Assembly (NCBI GenBank): GCA_022414725.1
Contig: CM039462.1
Location: forward strand, 119,454,470 to 119,518,469
DNA: 64,000 bases
Source: Microglena sp. YARC
Lineage: Eukaryota; Chlorophyta; Chlorophyceae; Chlamydomonadales; Chlamydomonadaceae
Reading direction: 5' to 3'
Positions 22,024 through 33,600 of this stretch are shown one piece after another. Each line of letters opens with the position of its first letter. Positions within the stretch are counted from its first letter, which is position 1. The position numbers and the translations under genes were made by a program. Below the pieces are notes generated by a model. The model searched no databases. It saw only the letters and a list, made by a program, of their open reading frames with translations, and had not been told where the DNA came from.

Positions 22024-22231
22024 ATTGAAATTGAAATTGAAATTGTTACATCCAAGAAATATAAATACTCTAGGGACGTGAGATTAAAGACACCACAGCG
22101 TACGCAAAAGCTAGCTGTAGTCACCATAGATAAACACAAAAAAGATCCAGTACTAGTTGTGATCCCACCCGTAACTGACTGAGAGTCATTTCAGTCAGTC
22201 ACGTGGGTGGCACTAGCTGGACCAAAAAATG
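22024..22231 (-). other. Large LINE 3' UTR and tail
   Basis: Ends (minus strand) TTGGATGTAACAATTTC then three ATTTCA-type units. The block at 22070-22128 (GTGACTACAGCTAGC ... CTTTAATCTCACGTCC) is conserved at 59598-59655 in the second copy. A stem of the form GACTGACTGAAATG / CTCAGTCAGTTA lies near 22180. Such conserved 3' ends are what LINE RTs recognise. Confidence 0.75.
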
Positions 22232-22990
22232 TTAATCTCCGGCGGGGTGGTGTTCCATGAATCTACGACATTGTAAAATAGTCTGAAAGCTGTCAACAGA
22301 GTGGTGGTGCAGCTGGTCTGCTAATGTAAGAATTTCTAAATTGGTAAGACCAAGGGTGGTCATGGAGGTCACAAAGGTTCTGGGGATGGTGCCAGTGGTA
22401 CCAATGGTAGCAACTAGGTAGTGAACAAGGTAGCCAGCTAGTCTTAGGCCGGCCACCAACTGGGTGTGTTGGGCATGTTTATCCTCTGCCTTAGTGGCAT
22501 GGTTGGTGTCAGAGCAGTATCCCAGCTCTAGAATCCAGATTTCCTTGTCAGCAGCAATGGTGGGTGAGTCCACCTCGGCAGGATGGCGAGATCTGGCCTC
22601 AGTTTGGGCCAGATCTCTGCTGAGATGGAGGGAGGGCGTAACCAGTCAGGCAGTGTTTTGCCAAGGACTCCGCGGGGGAGGTCCTCCAGCCTGCCTGCGT
22701 CCATGATAACGCGGCGGATCCAAGGGCGCCTTTGCTGATGGCCTTGTGCAGTAAGTGGACAGCTGCGTCATGACGCTTGATGTACATGCCCTTGAAGGTG
22801 GCGTGTGTGCAGCCAGCAAGAATGTGTCCAGCTCCGTCCTCGTGGGTGGTACAAATAGGGCATGTGGAGGAGGTGGCAGGGTTGGGGTTGTTAGCATAGG
22901 GCATCTTCCAGCGATAGGCAAGCTTCTTGTTCCACAGTCGGCCCCATCTGGCCTTGAGGATGCAGAACTTAGTTTTGTGGGTGATGTGAG
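22232..22990 (-). pseudogene. Large LINE: CCHC knuckle and restriction-like endonuclease
   Basis: Starts WGRLWNKKLAYRWKMPY, then CPICTTHEDGAGHILAGC (CX2CX8HX4C), YIKRHDAAVHLLHKAI, RPDLAILP, and KEIWILELGYCSDTNHATK. This order (CCHC, R-H-D/N helix, PD motif, E or D strand) is that of the restriction-like endonuclease of R2/NeSL-type LINEs; in Dualen elements it is present together with an AP endonuclease. It would nick the target DNA. A single-base frameshift lies near 22585, between PDLAILP and the KEIWILEL strand. The copy at 58691 encodes the same sequence, so the domain is real. Confidence 0.75.
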
Positions 22991-23264
22991 AGGATGTCCA
23001 GAATTTATTGCTGAAGTGGGGTAGATGCAAGGGGGTGTTATCAGCCCAGGTGGTGGCATATATGCCTTTGAGGGGATGCTGTCCGAGGTGGCAGCTAGTG
23101 GGACAGTTAAGACTGATCCCGTTGGTGAGGTTAGGTGCTAAGGCTCGTGGGGGAGTTGTGCCAAGAGGTGTGCAGGGGGTTGGACAGTGGGCCAATAGGT
23201 GTTGTGGCGGGGTTGTTCTCCAGTGGTGTCGGTTGTATCGTACAGATGCTGGGTTGGTGGCTGC

Positions 23265-23693
23265 ATTGCGTGCTAGTGCATCTGCTCTATCATTGCCCAA
23301 TATGCCAGTGTGTGAGTGTACTTTGCAAAGGGTAGTGTGTGATCCTGCCAGAATGCGTTGGACAAGGTGAGTGCGGATAGAATGCAGGAGTTCAGAGTGA
23401 AGAGAACGTGTAGAGGTAGTAGGATCTTGAACCATTTTGTTAATGAGTTGGAGTGAGCAGAGGCTGTCAGTGTTGCAGGGTGAGGTCAGTGTTATAGTCA
23501 ATGCGTGCTATGGCTTGATGGATGGCCACTAATTCAGCCCGGTTGTTAGTTCTGGTGGCGCCTTGGCCTCCTGGGTTAATGGAATAGCTCATACCAGCCA
23601 CAGGTATGTAGACCCCTGCACCTATTTTGCTGGGGGTGCCAGGGGCTCCCTTGATCAGGCTGCCATCAGTATAGACCTGCAGACCTAGGGTAG
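23265..23693 (-). pseudogene. Large LINE: RNase H domain
   Basis: RNase HI motifs in order: VYTDGSL (first Asp), TNNRAELVAIHQAI (Glu), TDSLCSLQLINKMV (Asp), VHSHTGILGNDRADALARNA (His and last Asp). All catalytic positions are present. One frameshift lies near 23475, between the second and third motif. It degrades the RNA template after first-strand synthesis. Confidence 0.85.
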
Positions 23694-25856
23694 GTATGGC
23701 TGGGTAGTGGCAGGGGTAGATGACTGTGGGGAGCAGAGGGGGCAGTGGTGGGTGGTAGGCTGCCAGGGCAGGGTAGTGAGGGATTTAAGAGTCCTGGGGT
23801 AGGTGATTTGTGTGTCTGAAGAGGTAAGGGTAGGATGTGCAGGGAGGTTATGTGTTCCCAGTAGGGTGAGATGCTGAGCATGTGCTGTGACCAGATGTCT
23901 TTGAACCCCTGGAGACGGTTTAGGTATTCAGGTTGGCTGCTTGGGTTGCTGATGATGAGAATGTGGAGCTTGTGGAGGAGGTAGGGTTGTGATGTTTGCC
24001 CCCTAGCCAGGTTTCAGAGGTGCTGTAGATTTCAGAGAAAGGTCTGGAGTCCACGTGGTGGATCCAGGGGTGGTGCAGTAGTTTCTTGTAGGGGGCATTA
24101 TAGTTGTCTGGGATGAGTAAGACAGTGCATGTTGGGATGTGTTGTGCTTCTGCGTGGTCAGCACTGGCTAGAGCCCACCTGAGTGCCTTGTGTGCATCGG
24201 TGACGGAGGTAGGGATGTCCACCAGTGATCCCCCTGTCCAGATGCTGTGGAAGAGATCCCCGTTGGCTCCAAAGAGCTGGTCAGCTGGGTTCATGGAGGA
24301 AAATTCTTCATAGGCAGAATCTAGGTTGAGTGGAGTAGCAGTGCGGTGATGGGTGATGTTGAGGTGTAGGTTAGCTTGGTGCAGGCTGGAGGAAGAGTGT
24401 AGGTGGAGGCAGGGTGTCCTTGTGTCTGGTGTATAGGCTGCAAGGTCAGGTAGGAATCCTCCTTGTGTGAGTTGGTTCCAAGTTGAAGGGCGTGTAGTTG
24501 TATTGTATTCATAGTGTGTGTGGAGGGAGGTGAGAAGGGTGTTGGTACTATGACCCACACATTTCCCGGTGGGGTTGTAGAGGAATGTAGTGTCTGCATG
24601 CGTGTGGGTTTGCTGGCCTTCTGAGCCAGTGAGGATGCCAGTTTGGGCTGTGTGTTTGAGTGGTGGTTGGATGTCCCAGGTAGGGTTTCGGTCTTGAGTG
24701 TCTATGTGAAGAAGTTTGTGGACAAGGGCGTGGTTATCAGCGTTGAAGCCAGGTGTAGTGGCCCATTGTCCCTGTTGCTGGGAGTTAGTAAGGTGGGAGT
24801 CTCTTCTGGGGTTAAGATGGGTTGTGGTGGTGGGTGTGTCTTTGAAGGCCTGGAGAAGGGTGTCATAGGTGGATTGGCCCAGCATAGTGATGAGGTGGGT
24901 GGTGTGGTATGGTTGTGGTTTCCAGTGGACCTCAGAGGTGGTGGGAGTAATTGGGTTACTGTGAAGGAAAGTGTAACCAATTTGGGTGTATTGACTGATA
25001 TGATCGTTGTGCATGGTGATGGGGGCCCATTGGAGGTGGGCAGTGGTGGTCATACTGGTGTCCCTAGTGTCCATGGTCCGTTTGCTGCGCCAGCTGGTGA
25101 TGCTGAGGGGTTTATACTGGTTACTATAGGTGAGGTGAAGGAGACGGGTAGGGGGGGATGGGGCTCCAGGGGTAGGGTGGAGCATTGCTGCCTTGAGAAG
25201 ATCAGGGTTGGAGACCTTAGTGATGTTGTAGTGCTTAAAGAAGGGCTTGGCTGGGCCGCGGATGATGGCCTTGCAGAGGTGAAGGCGGGATGCCCAGGTT
25301 GTCGCGGCTTCATTGTTGCCCCATGCTTTACCGTAGTGGTCGACGTTGGCGTTCCATTCGGCTGTGGAGTTGCAGGTGGTCCACGCCCACCATTGTTCCC
25401 CGCTGGTGTCTCGGAGAGGGTCTGCTGTCTAGTCCGCTTCCTTGACAGGAGGTTGCGCTCGGCTGGTGGGGTAGCGCTGAGTTGGGTGGAGGCCGGGCGG
25501 CGACAAACATGTTCTGCGCATCGGCTGACGGTTTGGGTGGGATGGTGTATGACGAGGTAAGTCGTCGCTGCAGTAATGGAAGAGGGTTGGCATGGCTGAA
25601 GGAGGGGAGCAGGTCGGGGCTGTTGCCAGTGAGGTGTGCTGTAAGGAGGTTGAGGGAGCGCCGATGGTGCTTTGTGACTTTGCCCTGTGTGATAAGAGGG
25701 AGATCCGTGGTAGTGATAAGGTGAGTGCCTGCTGGAGTAACCAGGTCGTGGTATGTATAGATCCCTAGGTCGTGGAAGGGAGTCATAAGGGAGACTGGGA
25801 TGTGAGCAGGTTGAGGGAGTACTGATTGGATGTTGAGCTTATCCAGGAGTTCTGTG
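23694..25856 (-). CDS. Large LINE: 720-residue region between RT and RNase H, unknown
   Basis: Includes an uninterrupted 421-codon stretch (23920-25185) and another at 25328-25786. In most LINEs with RNase H that domain closely follows the RT, so this is a large insertion. It is Thr/Pro/His-rich in the first half. The later part looks folded: FGANGDLFHSIWTGGSLVDI, then TCTVLLIPDNYNAPY and HPWIHHVDSRPF. That pattern (a Gly-rich strand, an X-P motif, a VLLIPD strand, then a loop) recalls Rossmann-type adenine methyltransferases such as the PCIF1 or phage Dam groups, but DIPT replaces the usual NPPF/DPPY. I treat that as a weak lead only. Confidence 0.4.
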
Positions 25857-27552
25857 TCATTCCAGGTAATTTGGATGTTTGAATGGTCTAGGAGTTGAAG
25901 TTGCCGGGCAAGAGATGAGTATCGGAGGAGTTTGGAGAGAGAGAGGTTGGAGTGAGAGTGTGGAAAGTTTTGAAGGTTTTAGTGAGGAGGATTTGGTTAG
26001 TATGCCCAGGCGTCCAGTGTCATTCATGGCGTGGGTGAGGGCAGAGGCAGTAATTTGTGTGTATTCAGTGAGGAGAGAGGGGATCCCTAGGCCTGCCTCT
26101 GTTTTGGGCAGGTGTAGTGCCCTAGTGGGGAAGGACATGGGAAGGCTGCTGCACAGTTTGACTGTCTTAAGTACTGCTTTATCTATAATGTGGATGTCTG
26201 TAAGAGAGAAGGGGGCTACGATCATAGGGTATTTGATGGCTGCTCTGATGCATTGTGTGATTATGCGTATGCATTGTTCAGGGGTTGCCCTGCTTTTAGC
26301 TTTGTTGAGTATATGTAGGCCCTTGGTGTGGATAGTGTCAAGGGTGGCATGCAGTTGGTTTTTCCAGTTGAGGGTGAGAGAGATGTGGACTCCTAAGTAT
26401 TTGTAGGCTATATCAGGTGGTTGATAAGTGGCATATGTGTCTCCAAGGGCTATTTTGTCCTGGAGTCTTTGTTTGAGGATATCATTGTGGGTGGGGTTTG
26501 CGGGGTGTGTCTTGTGAAGGATGCCACTGACCACACATTTGGTAGCATTGAGAGGGATGCCAGACCAGGTGCTGAACAGTTGGACTTTACCACATTGGAT
26601 GCGGAGGTCCTCGGCCGTTCCAGTGAGGACTGCGGTGTCATCCGCGTACCCCAGGCTGCTGGTGAGGTGCTCGTCAGCCTCCGCGGTGGGAAGGGAGGCA
26701 GCGCGGTATCACCTGCCTCCTGAGCATAGCCAAAGATGATGAAGAGGAGAGGGGAGAGTGTGTCCCCTTGGATGGATCCCTTGGTGATGGGGATGGGTTG
26801 ACCAGGTGTGTTGTTAAGGAGGATGTGAGTGTTGGAGTTGGTGTAGATCCCTTTGACTGTGTCTATGGTGTCGTGGGTGAATCCAAGGTTGTGCATAATG
26901 CAAAGAAGTTTTTGGTGATCTATCATGTTGAAGGCAGAGCTAAAGTCAAAGTAAGCTGCGTACAAGTCTTGTTGGAAGAGGGAGGCATCCTCTATGTTGT
27001 GAAGGAGGTTGAGGAGCTGCCTATAGGTGCTCTTGTCTTTTCTAAATCCCTCTTGCAGGTGCTGAGAATATGATTGGTTTCTGAGTAGGTGGAAATTGTG
27101 TTGGTGATGAGAGAGGTCCAGAGTTTAGCCACAGAATTGTTAAGTCCTATGGGTCTATAGTTCTGGGGAAGGTATGGGTCAGATTTTTTGTAAAGCATAA
27201 CTGTGTGAGAAGTTTTCCAGCAATCTGGGGTTTCTCCCAGGATCCAGGAGATTTGCATAAGTTTGTGAATGACAGTGTGCATTTCGGTGGGGAGACACAT
27301 CAGTAATTCATTGGGTATCCCATCTGGTCCTGTGGCTTTATTTGTGGCCAGTTTTCTGATGCAGTCGGTGTAGGCAGTTGGGGATGAGAGGTAGGTGTAG
27401 GGTGAGGCAGTATGCTGAATAGAGGTGGCGGGGGTTTCGAGTTGAAATTTGTCAGTGTGTGTTTCCCAGGGGGGAGGGGTAGAGTAGGCAGTGTAGTTGC
27501 CATTGGGTGGGGGGCACAGGGGGAGACATGAGTTTGCCATGTGTTTGGTCAA
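25857..27552 (-). pseudogene. Large LINE: reverse transcriptase
   Basis: KATGPDGIPNELL, YKKSDPYLPQNYRPIGLNNS and AKLW give the fingers; YFDFSSAFNMIDH holds the first catalytic Asp; GSIQGDTLSPLLFIIF follows; LGYADDTAVLTGT (plus 26633-26655) is the catalytic YADD; YKYLGVHISLTLNWK and RATPEQCIRI are thumb-side. A frameshift lies near 26700 between GDTLSPLLF and YADD, also present in the second assembled copy, and a change of frame near 26980. It copies the element RNA at the nicked target. Confidence 0.9.
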
Positions 27553-28354
27553 AAGGTCAAGGAGATCTTTAGTTTAGTATGAAGGGTTTCCAGTTGCTGG
27601 TTAAGAAGGACAGTGGGAGAGTGGGGCTGGCCGTCTGGTTTGAAGATGTGTCTATGCATACCGTAACCCGCGCCTGTGTATTAAGGCGATGGCGAAACTT
27701 CTTGATGGCCTTGGTGCTTCTTTCCTCCTTTTGCAGGGCTTGGATAGTGCTTAGCTCCTGGATAATGTGTTGTATGTCATCAGTGAGTGATTGACGGTAT
27801 TGGTAAGAAGGGATTGTGGAGGAGAAGGAGTTGGACTTGCGTTTTAGTTTGTAGAGGGCAGTCTGGAGGAAAGGATGGGGAAGAGCGCAGGTTATCATAT
27901 CCAGATTGGTCCATGGAGTAGGATTGGGTGCGGAGAGTTTTAATGTGTTTCACGTGTTGGTTAAGTTGTTGGTAGGATTTAGCTGTCTTTCTGGGGAGGA
28001 AGATGCCAGAGATGGTTTGTTTAGTGGGGCAAGTCTCTATCATTATACTGAGGGCTTGATGCAGGGTGGTCATAAGGTGGTCGGCCATACTGTTGAGGTC
28101 TTCTGGAAGTGCAGTCATCAGTTCCTGCCTGATGGATTGAATGTGAGAGCAGTCCTGTCTTCCCCAAGAAGGTCCTGAGCAGTTTGCCAGGCGGATTCTA
28201 TGTTAGTGTGGGAGCTCAGGAATTGGTGGAGGTATTGAGTAGTGATGGCTTGCCTAGTTTTATCTTTGTCTGATTGTTTAAGAGGAGGAGGAGCTGAGGG
28301 GAGGTGTGTAGGTGTTGGTTGGAGGTATGGCAGGAGGGGGGAGGAGAGTGGAGG
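27553..28354 (-). pseudogene. Large LINE: linker between endonuclease and RT
   Basis: Helical, charged sequence (LTDDIQHIIQELSTIQALQK, STKAIKKFRHRLNTQ; MADHLMTTLHQALSIM) typical of the region between AP endonuclease and RT in LINEs. Several frame changes. Confidence 0.6.
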
Positions 28355-29100
28355 TGAGGCGTTGCTCAAGTGCATGGTGGTCTAGGTGTCCCCCATTTGG
28401 TGGGTGCTTTCAGTGGTGTGGGTGCCCGGAGTGAGTTGATGAGGCAGGATATCATCAATACGACTGCTGTAGGGGTGTTGTTGCTGCAAGAAAAAAGTTT
28501 GTGTGAGTCTGGGTTGTGGTTGTGGAGTGATACAGAGTTGAGAAATGTGTTGCTGGTGAGAAATGTCATCTGGATATTTGGTTAGACTGCTTCTGTCAGT
28601 GGTGTGGCATGTGGCATTCCAGTCCCCTGCTAGGATGTAGTGGTGGGTAGGATTTTTCTCAATAATGTGGTGGATGTAGGAGTAGATGTTCTCTCTTTTG
28701 GGGCATTGTTACAGGGCATGTAGACGCCCAGGACATGGGTTATGTTGTTTATGGTTTGGTGGGGTAATGTGTCCAGAGAGTTCGACTGGAGTTTCATGAT
28801 TGACTGGGTGAGCAGTGACTGTTTTCCTGATTAGGGTAATGACCCCTGCTGAGGGGTGACTATTTGTCAGGGCTGGTAGCTTGGAGAGTAGTTTTTGCTG
28901 TTGTGTTGGAAGTGATAATCATGCATGTCTGATTTAATCATGTTTAGAATGGATTTTCTGTGTGAGAGTAGTTTGGTTTCAGTGAGAATTATTATATCAT
29001 TATCCCTGGATCTAATGTGATCATAGATGACTTCCCAGGAGGATCCAATTACCCTGCAGTTGATAGTGGTGATGTAAGTGTCATTAAGAATGTGTTCCTG
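28355..29100 (-). pseudogene. Large LINE: AP-type endonuclease
   Basis: Exonuclease-endonuclease-phosphatase motifs in order: TTINCRVIGSSWEVIYDHI (Asn), DIIILTETKL (catalytic Glu), ILAGDWNAT in the second copy at 41955-41980 (GDxN; same bases at 28615-28636), SRIDDILL, and DHHAL (28366-28382). It nicks the target DNA to start reverse transcription. The frame is interrupted between motifs in both assembled copies, some breaks differing between them. Confidence 0.8.
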
Positions 29101-29660
29101 CTGTTGGACAGGGTGGTCTGAGGTTTGTTCAGAGTATTTAGGCTTACTACGTTTCACCGGTGAGGTGGGCTTGGTAGTGCTGATGGACTGCTGCTTCTTG
29201 GCCGGGGGGGGAGCTCCAGGGATCCGGGTCTGTCTGAGCTTGTTGTATTCAGGGATGGTAGGCCTGCTGGGGGTGGGGAGCCTTGCTGCCTGTATTGGGG
29301 GGGGAAGGTCACTTCGTGACCGTTTTTTAGTGGTGGTGGTTTTCTTGGATTTTTTAAAAATTTTGGTAGAGGTGTAGGGTTTCTTACGTTTTGTGTGGGA
29401 TTCATCCTCAGATACTAGATAGATAATGTCATCATCTTCGTCTGTGGGTGTTTCAGTGTTATTTTGAGTGGTAGGGATTGTTTGATCTGGTGGTGAAGGT
29501 GGTGGATTGGTGTAGGTGTTGGTCTGTTGAGAGTCTTCTAGGATGGTACCATTGGTATTAGAGTGGGGATTGGTTGGATCAAAATAGAGATCAGGTTGAA
29601 ATGGATGGCCATGGAAGGAGGGTGTAGCCTGGCTAAGAGTGTAGATGTGCCCCTGGAGCT
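29101..29660 (-). pseudogene. Large LINE: low-complexity linker with acidic-hydrophobic motif and basic cluster
   Basis: Between protease and endonuclease. Pro/Ser/Thr-rich, then DEDDDIIYLVSEDE (plus 29404-29445), a hydrophobic strand flanked by acids as in SUMO-interaction motifs, then KRKKPYTSTK and KKSKKTTTTKKRSRS, a likely nuclear localisation signal. Functions are inferred from motif shape. Confidence 0.5.
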
Positions 29661-30200
29661 GGTGCCAGTCTTGGGGGGTTAGGATGGTGGGTCCAGAGAG
29701 TTCAGAGTCAAGGTTGTACCATTTATTGTTGTAGTATTTGATAGTGATTGCATGACCATAGCCATTGGACCAGTAGTGCAGTATGAATTTGGTGCTATTG
29801 ATGGGAATTCTGCTAAGGATTTGTTGTTTGGTGCTACCAAGTTGGATGCCTGTTTCATAGTTTTCTTCAGTGTTAGGAGATGAGGTGTTGTAGTGGTGTG
29901 TATGGGTGGGTTCCTGTGGCTGACCAGGTATCCAGTGCCAGTCTGCTTGGTGAAGGTGTAGTAGTCAATAAGGGCATTATTATATTTTCCAGAGGGGTTG
30001 AGAAAATATGATCCCATAAACTTCCAGTGATTATCAGTGGCTCTAGTGACTTGAGTGTGGAGTTTGTTAGCAAAGTCTAGGACTAGATTGATATCCATGG
30101 CTTTGTATCCAAGGTAGGCATTGATGGAGTGGATTTGACAGTGGGAGGCTGTTTGGGCTTCCCAGTATGGGGCCTCAGACTTACTTTGTAGGCGTCTGCT
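29661..30200 (-). pseudogene. Large LINE: Josephin-like cysteine protease
   Basis: N-terminal motif EAQTASHCQIHSINAYLG: Cys codon 30138-30140, with Gln five residues before it (30153-30155), matching the oxyanion Gln and nucleophile Cys of Josephin deubiquitinases, and the following H..N..LG. C-terminal motif GYGHAITIKYYNNKWYNLDS: His codon 29752-29754 and Asp 15 residues later (29707-29709), the same spacing as His and Asn in ataxin-3; the following SELSGPTIL also resembles it. Josephin domains cleave ubiquitin chains. Frames differ between the halves in this copy because of single-base indels; the second assembled copy (42936-43530) has different ones, and together they support one frame. 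Some LINEs are known to encode OTU- or ULP-type proteases. Confidence 0.65.
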
Positions 30201-30224
30201 TCCTCTGGGTCTACCTCCTCTGAG

Positions 30225-30643
30225 TGTGGGGGGGTGTAGGAGGAGTGGAGAGGGGGCAGCTGTAGGGGTACTTACTGCTGTGATCATCCTCCTGAGTATC
30301 TGAGCTGTCTATGGGTAGAGTGAGAGCAGGAGAGATAGGGGAGGGAAGAGTGCAGGCAAGGTTTAATCTGTTACAGGTTGTAATCTCAGCACAGGAGTGG
30401 CAGGCTGTGCCTTTGGTCTGGCAGGGGCTATTATAAGGATATAGTGTCCAGAGGGGCTCATATCCATGTCTATTTTTTCTATTTTTTTGTTGCTCTTGCT
30501 ATGGATGTTTCCACTGGGACAGTGGGTAGTGCTGATAAGAGAGAGAGCAGGAGGAGCAGTGCTGTTATCCAGTGGTCCATGGGGTTTGCTACTTCCTGTG
30601 TCCCTTGAAGGTGTTGGCTTTGGGGTAAGCCTTGTTGGCTGTG
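30225..30643 (-). CDS. Large LINE: second hydrophobic segment and Cys-rich stretch
   Basis: MDHWITALLLLLFSLISTTH (Met codon 30578-30580) is a signal-peptide-like or membrane segment. It is followed by basic SKSNKNRKNRHGYEPLW and a Cys cluster (CQTKGTACHSCAEITTCNR). In frame with the part at 51309-52485 once Copia-3 is removed. The region precedes the Josephin domain. A homopolymer C7 near 30228 breaks the frame here but is C6 and open in the second copy. Confidence 0.55.
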
Positions 30644-30648
30644 GTGCT

Positions 30649-33600
30649 TATCAGCATGTATAGCGGTGCTCTCACGCGTTTTATGACTTGGTGACTACTT
30701 ATGTACTCCCTTAGAACTATCGGCTCTCCTGAGCCGGCTTCCCATGGGGCTGAGTCATCTTGAGATGACTCAGTGACAGCTTCCTGTCACCTACGTCACC
30801 GGTCAGACCTGTACCCTGTTAGGTTCCTGTCTACCGCCTCCTTTCACCACTGGTGCCCTTGATGGGTCTCCTGTGTCTGTAACGTTATCCTTATCTCCGT
30901 GTATAGATTGGTGCGTCTGTTCCGCTGCTTTAATCTACTGTCCACTCTACCGGAGTGATTTCAAGCTGATAGGTTACTGGGCTCCGCATTGCTACCACTG
31001 CTTTGATAATGCAACTTCCGCGAGGGCCTCCTGCCGGCTTTGTGAAACTTACCAACTTAATGGTGTTTCATGGGCTCGTGGGATCCGCAGCGTCATTGTG
31101 AGCATGGCTGCGACCGAATCCTCCCAACGGAGGTGAAGGTTCCTCTGGATTGGCTAGACGACCTGCGCGCCAGCGGCCTCTGCTGCCGGAGAGGAGGATC
31201 CTTCCGACATCCAGGAAGTAACCCCCCCCCCGATCAATCCCCCCCTTTCCTTCCTTCTCCTATTGTCCATCGCCTTTCATCTGAGGTTGAGGATGTCCTG
31301 ATGAAGCTGTGTTGTGTACAGACACAGATCATCCGTGCTACAGCAAATAAGGAGCCTTATTCGTCCCTTTCGACTATGATAAGTCCTACGAGACTTCTGA
31401 TGATGATGAGGATGACTTGAAGAGTGCAACGAGTGCTGACTTCGTGGAGCGACTCCATCTGCTGTTGCCACTCGTGTCTTCGAGACATCTCCTGTTTCGC
31501 CACAGTATGAGTCTGCTCATGAGCAGATACCTCAGCGGGTGCTTTCGCCTGCGTACGTGCCTGTGCCTTCGTCTGCGCCTCCACTTGAGTTTTTGCCCCC
31601 GACTTACCAAGAGGTGGCTAAGCCACTTTGATGAAGGGCTCTACTTCTTTTCACCTCTGCATCTGCTTCCCATGGAGCGTGGCCTCCTCTGGATACCACA
31701 CTCGCTCTCGCGAGGCTGCTGGTTCTTCTGCCCGCGCGCATCTACTGCTGATGCCTCCCTGGAGCCCCCTCCGCCTCCGCCGGTGTAGCTGCCTCCTGCC
31801 CCTGGCCCTCCTCCTATGCTGCATACGCGTCATCGCGAGTCTTGGGAGCATCTGCCTCACTGGCGACCTCCTCCGACTTTGAACCTACGGGACTACCGCC
31901 TGATCAACGAGGATGGACGGGATGGTGAGTCCTTGAACCGCACTTTGTTACGGTCGGGGCTGGACATGCATGCTTACCATGGCTAATACTAGTGTGAAGC
32001 TGAAGCATCGCCGAGTTATGGCTTTCTCTGAGCTTGGTACTAGGTGTCGTTTCTTTTTTCTTGGTCCAGTCCCTTCAGGAATTTCTTATCGCCCCAATTG
32101 GTGGTATGAGGAGTACGGAACGCGCAAAGCAGAGTATCAGTTTGTGCGAGTGCCTGAACCTCTGTGTCCTGTTAGCCCAGATTTCGAGCTTGTTCTGAGT
32201 GAAGCGAGGTCCATTTCCTGTGATTAGGAACATAGATGACCAGCGCGCTTTTGACGCTGGTCTTGCTGCAGAGTATTTCATGGAGATTCGTAGGTCCTTG
32301 GCTCCTGTACCTTCTGCGATTGGAGCTGGGTCACTGCCCCCCATTCATGGTGAGTCTCGGTTTGATCCTGCACTGTTTGGGGTTCAGTGCACTGCTCTTG
32401 CCCGTCAGGAGTTCATGTGCTTAACCATGCTGCTCGCGAACATGGAGGATTGATATGGTCAAGGTATACCAGGACTTTGCCAACCCTGCGGGATATCCTT
32501 TTGGATATCCGGAAGACGCAGTCCCGATGCCCTTGCCTCTAGAGTCCCTCTCATGCGTCTCGAACTTCATGGGCGCACATGGGCCCTTCTGACCGTGTCG
32601 ATGACTTCTTTCGCAAGGTTTCGCAGTCTGTGCACTGACCTCCGTAGTGCTGGACATCCTGTCACTCAGCGCCACGCCATGGAAACCATTGTGAATGGGA
32701 TCCGTTTGATCAGGTTTGAATCGCTTCGGATCAAGTATGGTATGATGTTAGCAATCGTCAGGCTGTAGAGTATTGGTCATGTCTTGAGGCATATAGGTCG
32801 CTCGACATCTTAAACATTGGTCTCCCCAAGTCCGACTCCAGGCATCCTGGTTGGTCCAGGGACTCTCCCCAAGTTCCTGCCAATGCTGCGTTTCAGCATG
32901 GGCAGGGATCTGGTTCTCAGGGTTCCGGTTCCCACAAAAGGCGTCTGGATTGCACTTGGGGCCCATGCCTCAGCAAAACGACCCACCCGGAGGACCGCTG
33001 TTTCACAAAGCATCCGACCTGCGAAGGACCAGGCCTGGTCCACCGCCTACTGCTCCGGTGCCCATGGCCTTGGCCCTTCAGTGGTGCTTCTTCAGAGGCA
33101 GCTGGCCTCCTTTGCAGGCTCAGATTGATGGTATGCTTTGACCAAGAAATAGGAGGTATGCTCTGTCCTCTTCTCTTGCACGTGCGAATTCTCAAATGTC
33201 TGTAGCCCGAGCCTGTCTGAGGTGTCTGGCATGTTGATTCAGGAGCTGGAATGTCGATCACAGGTGATAAGTCTTTGTTTCACTTGTGTTTCATGCTTGG
33301 TCTGGGCCAGCAGTTAAATTTGGTGATGGCTAGGTGGTTCAACGGTCTGTGGGGTCAGGGTCTATTGTGTTATATGTAGTGATTGGTTACCAACACCAAT
33401 CACTTTAACCAATGTTCTCTACATCTCACTGTCCACAGTGAACCTCATGTCAGTCAATGTGTTGCTCATGCTCACAACTGCAGGTTTCTTTTGATGGTCG
33501 TAGTTGTACTTGCCACCAGGGCTCTTATGTTCTCTGGTCTTTCCCTGCCTCCAGTGATGGTGTGGTACAAGTTTGCATGTAAGGCCTTGTCACACACGGA

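Noticed and set aside
22755..26739. Plus-strand frames opposite the large LINE, some over 300 codons
   Set aside because: Shadows of the minus-strand coding sequence, without motifs of their own.
31204..31620. Separate genes in the noisy Copia-3 copy
   Set aside because: Short frames there are indel-broken pieces of the gag seen intact at 44348-46480.
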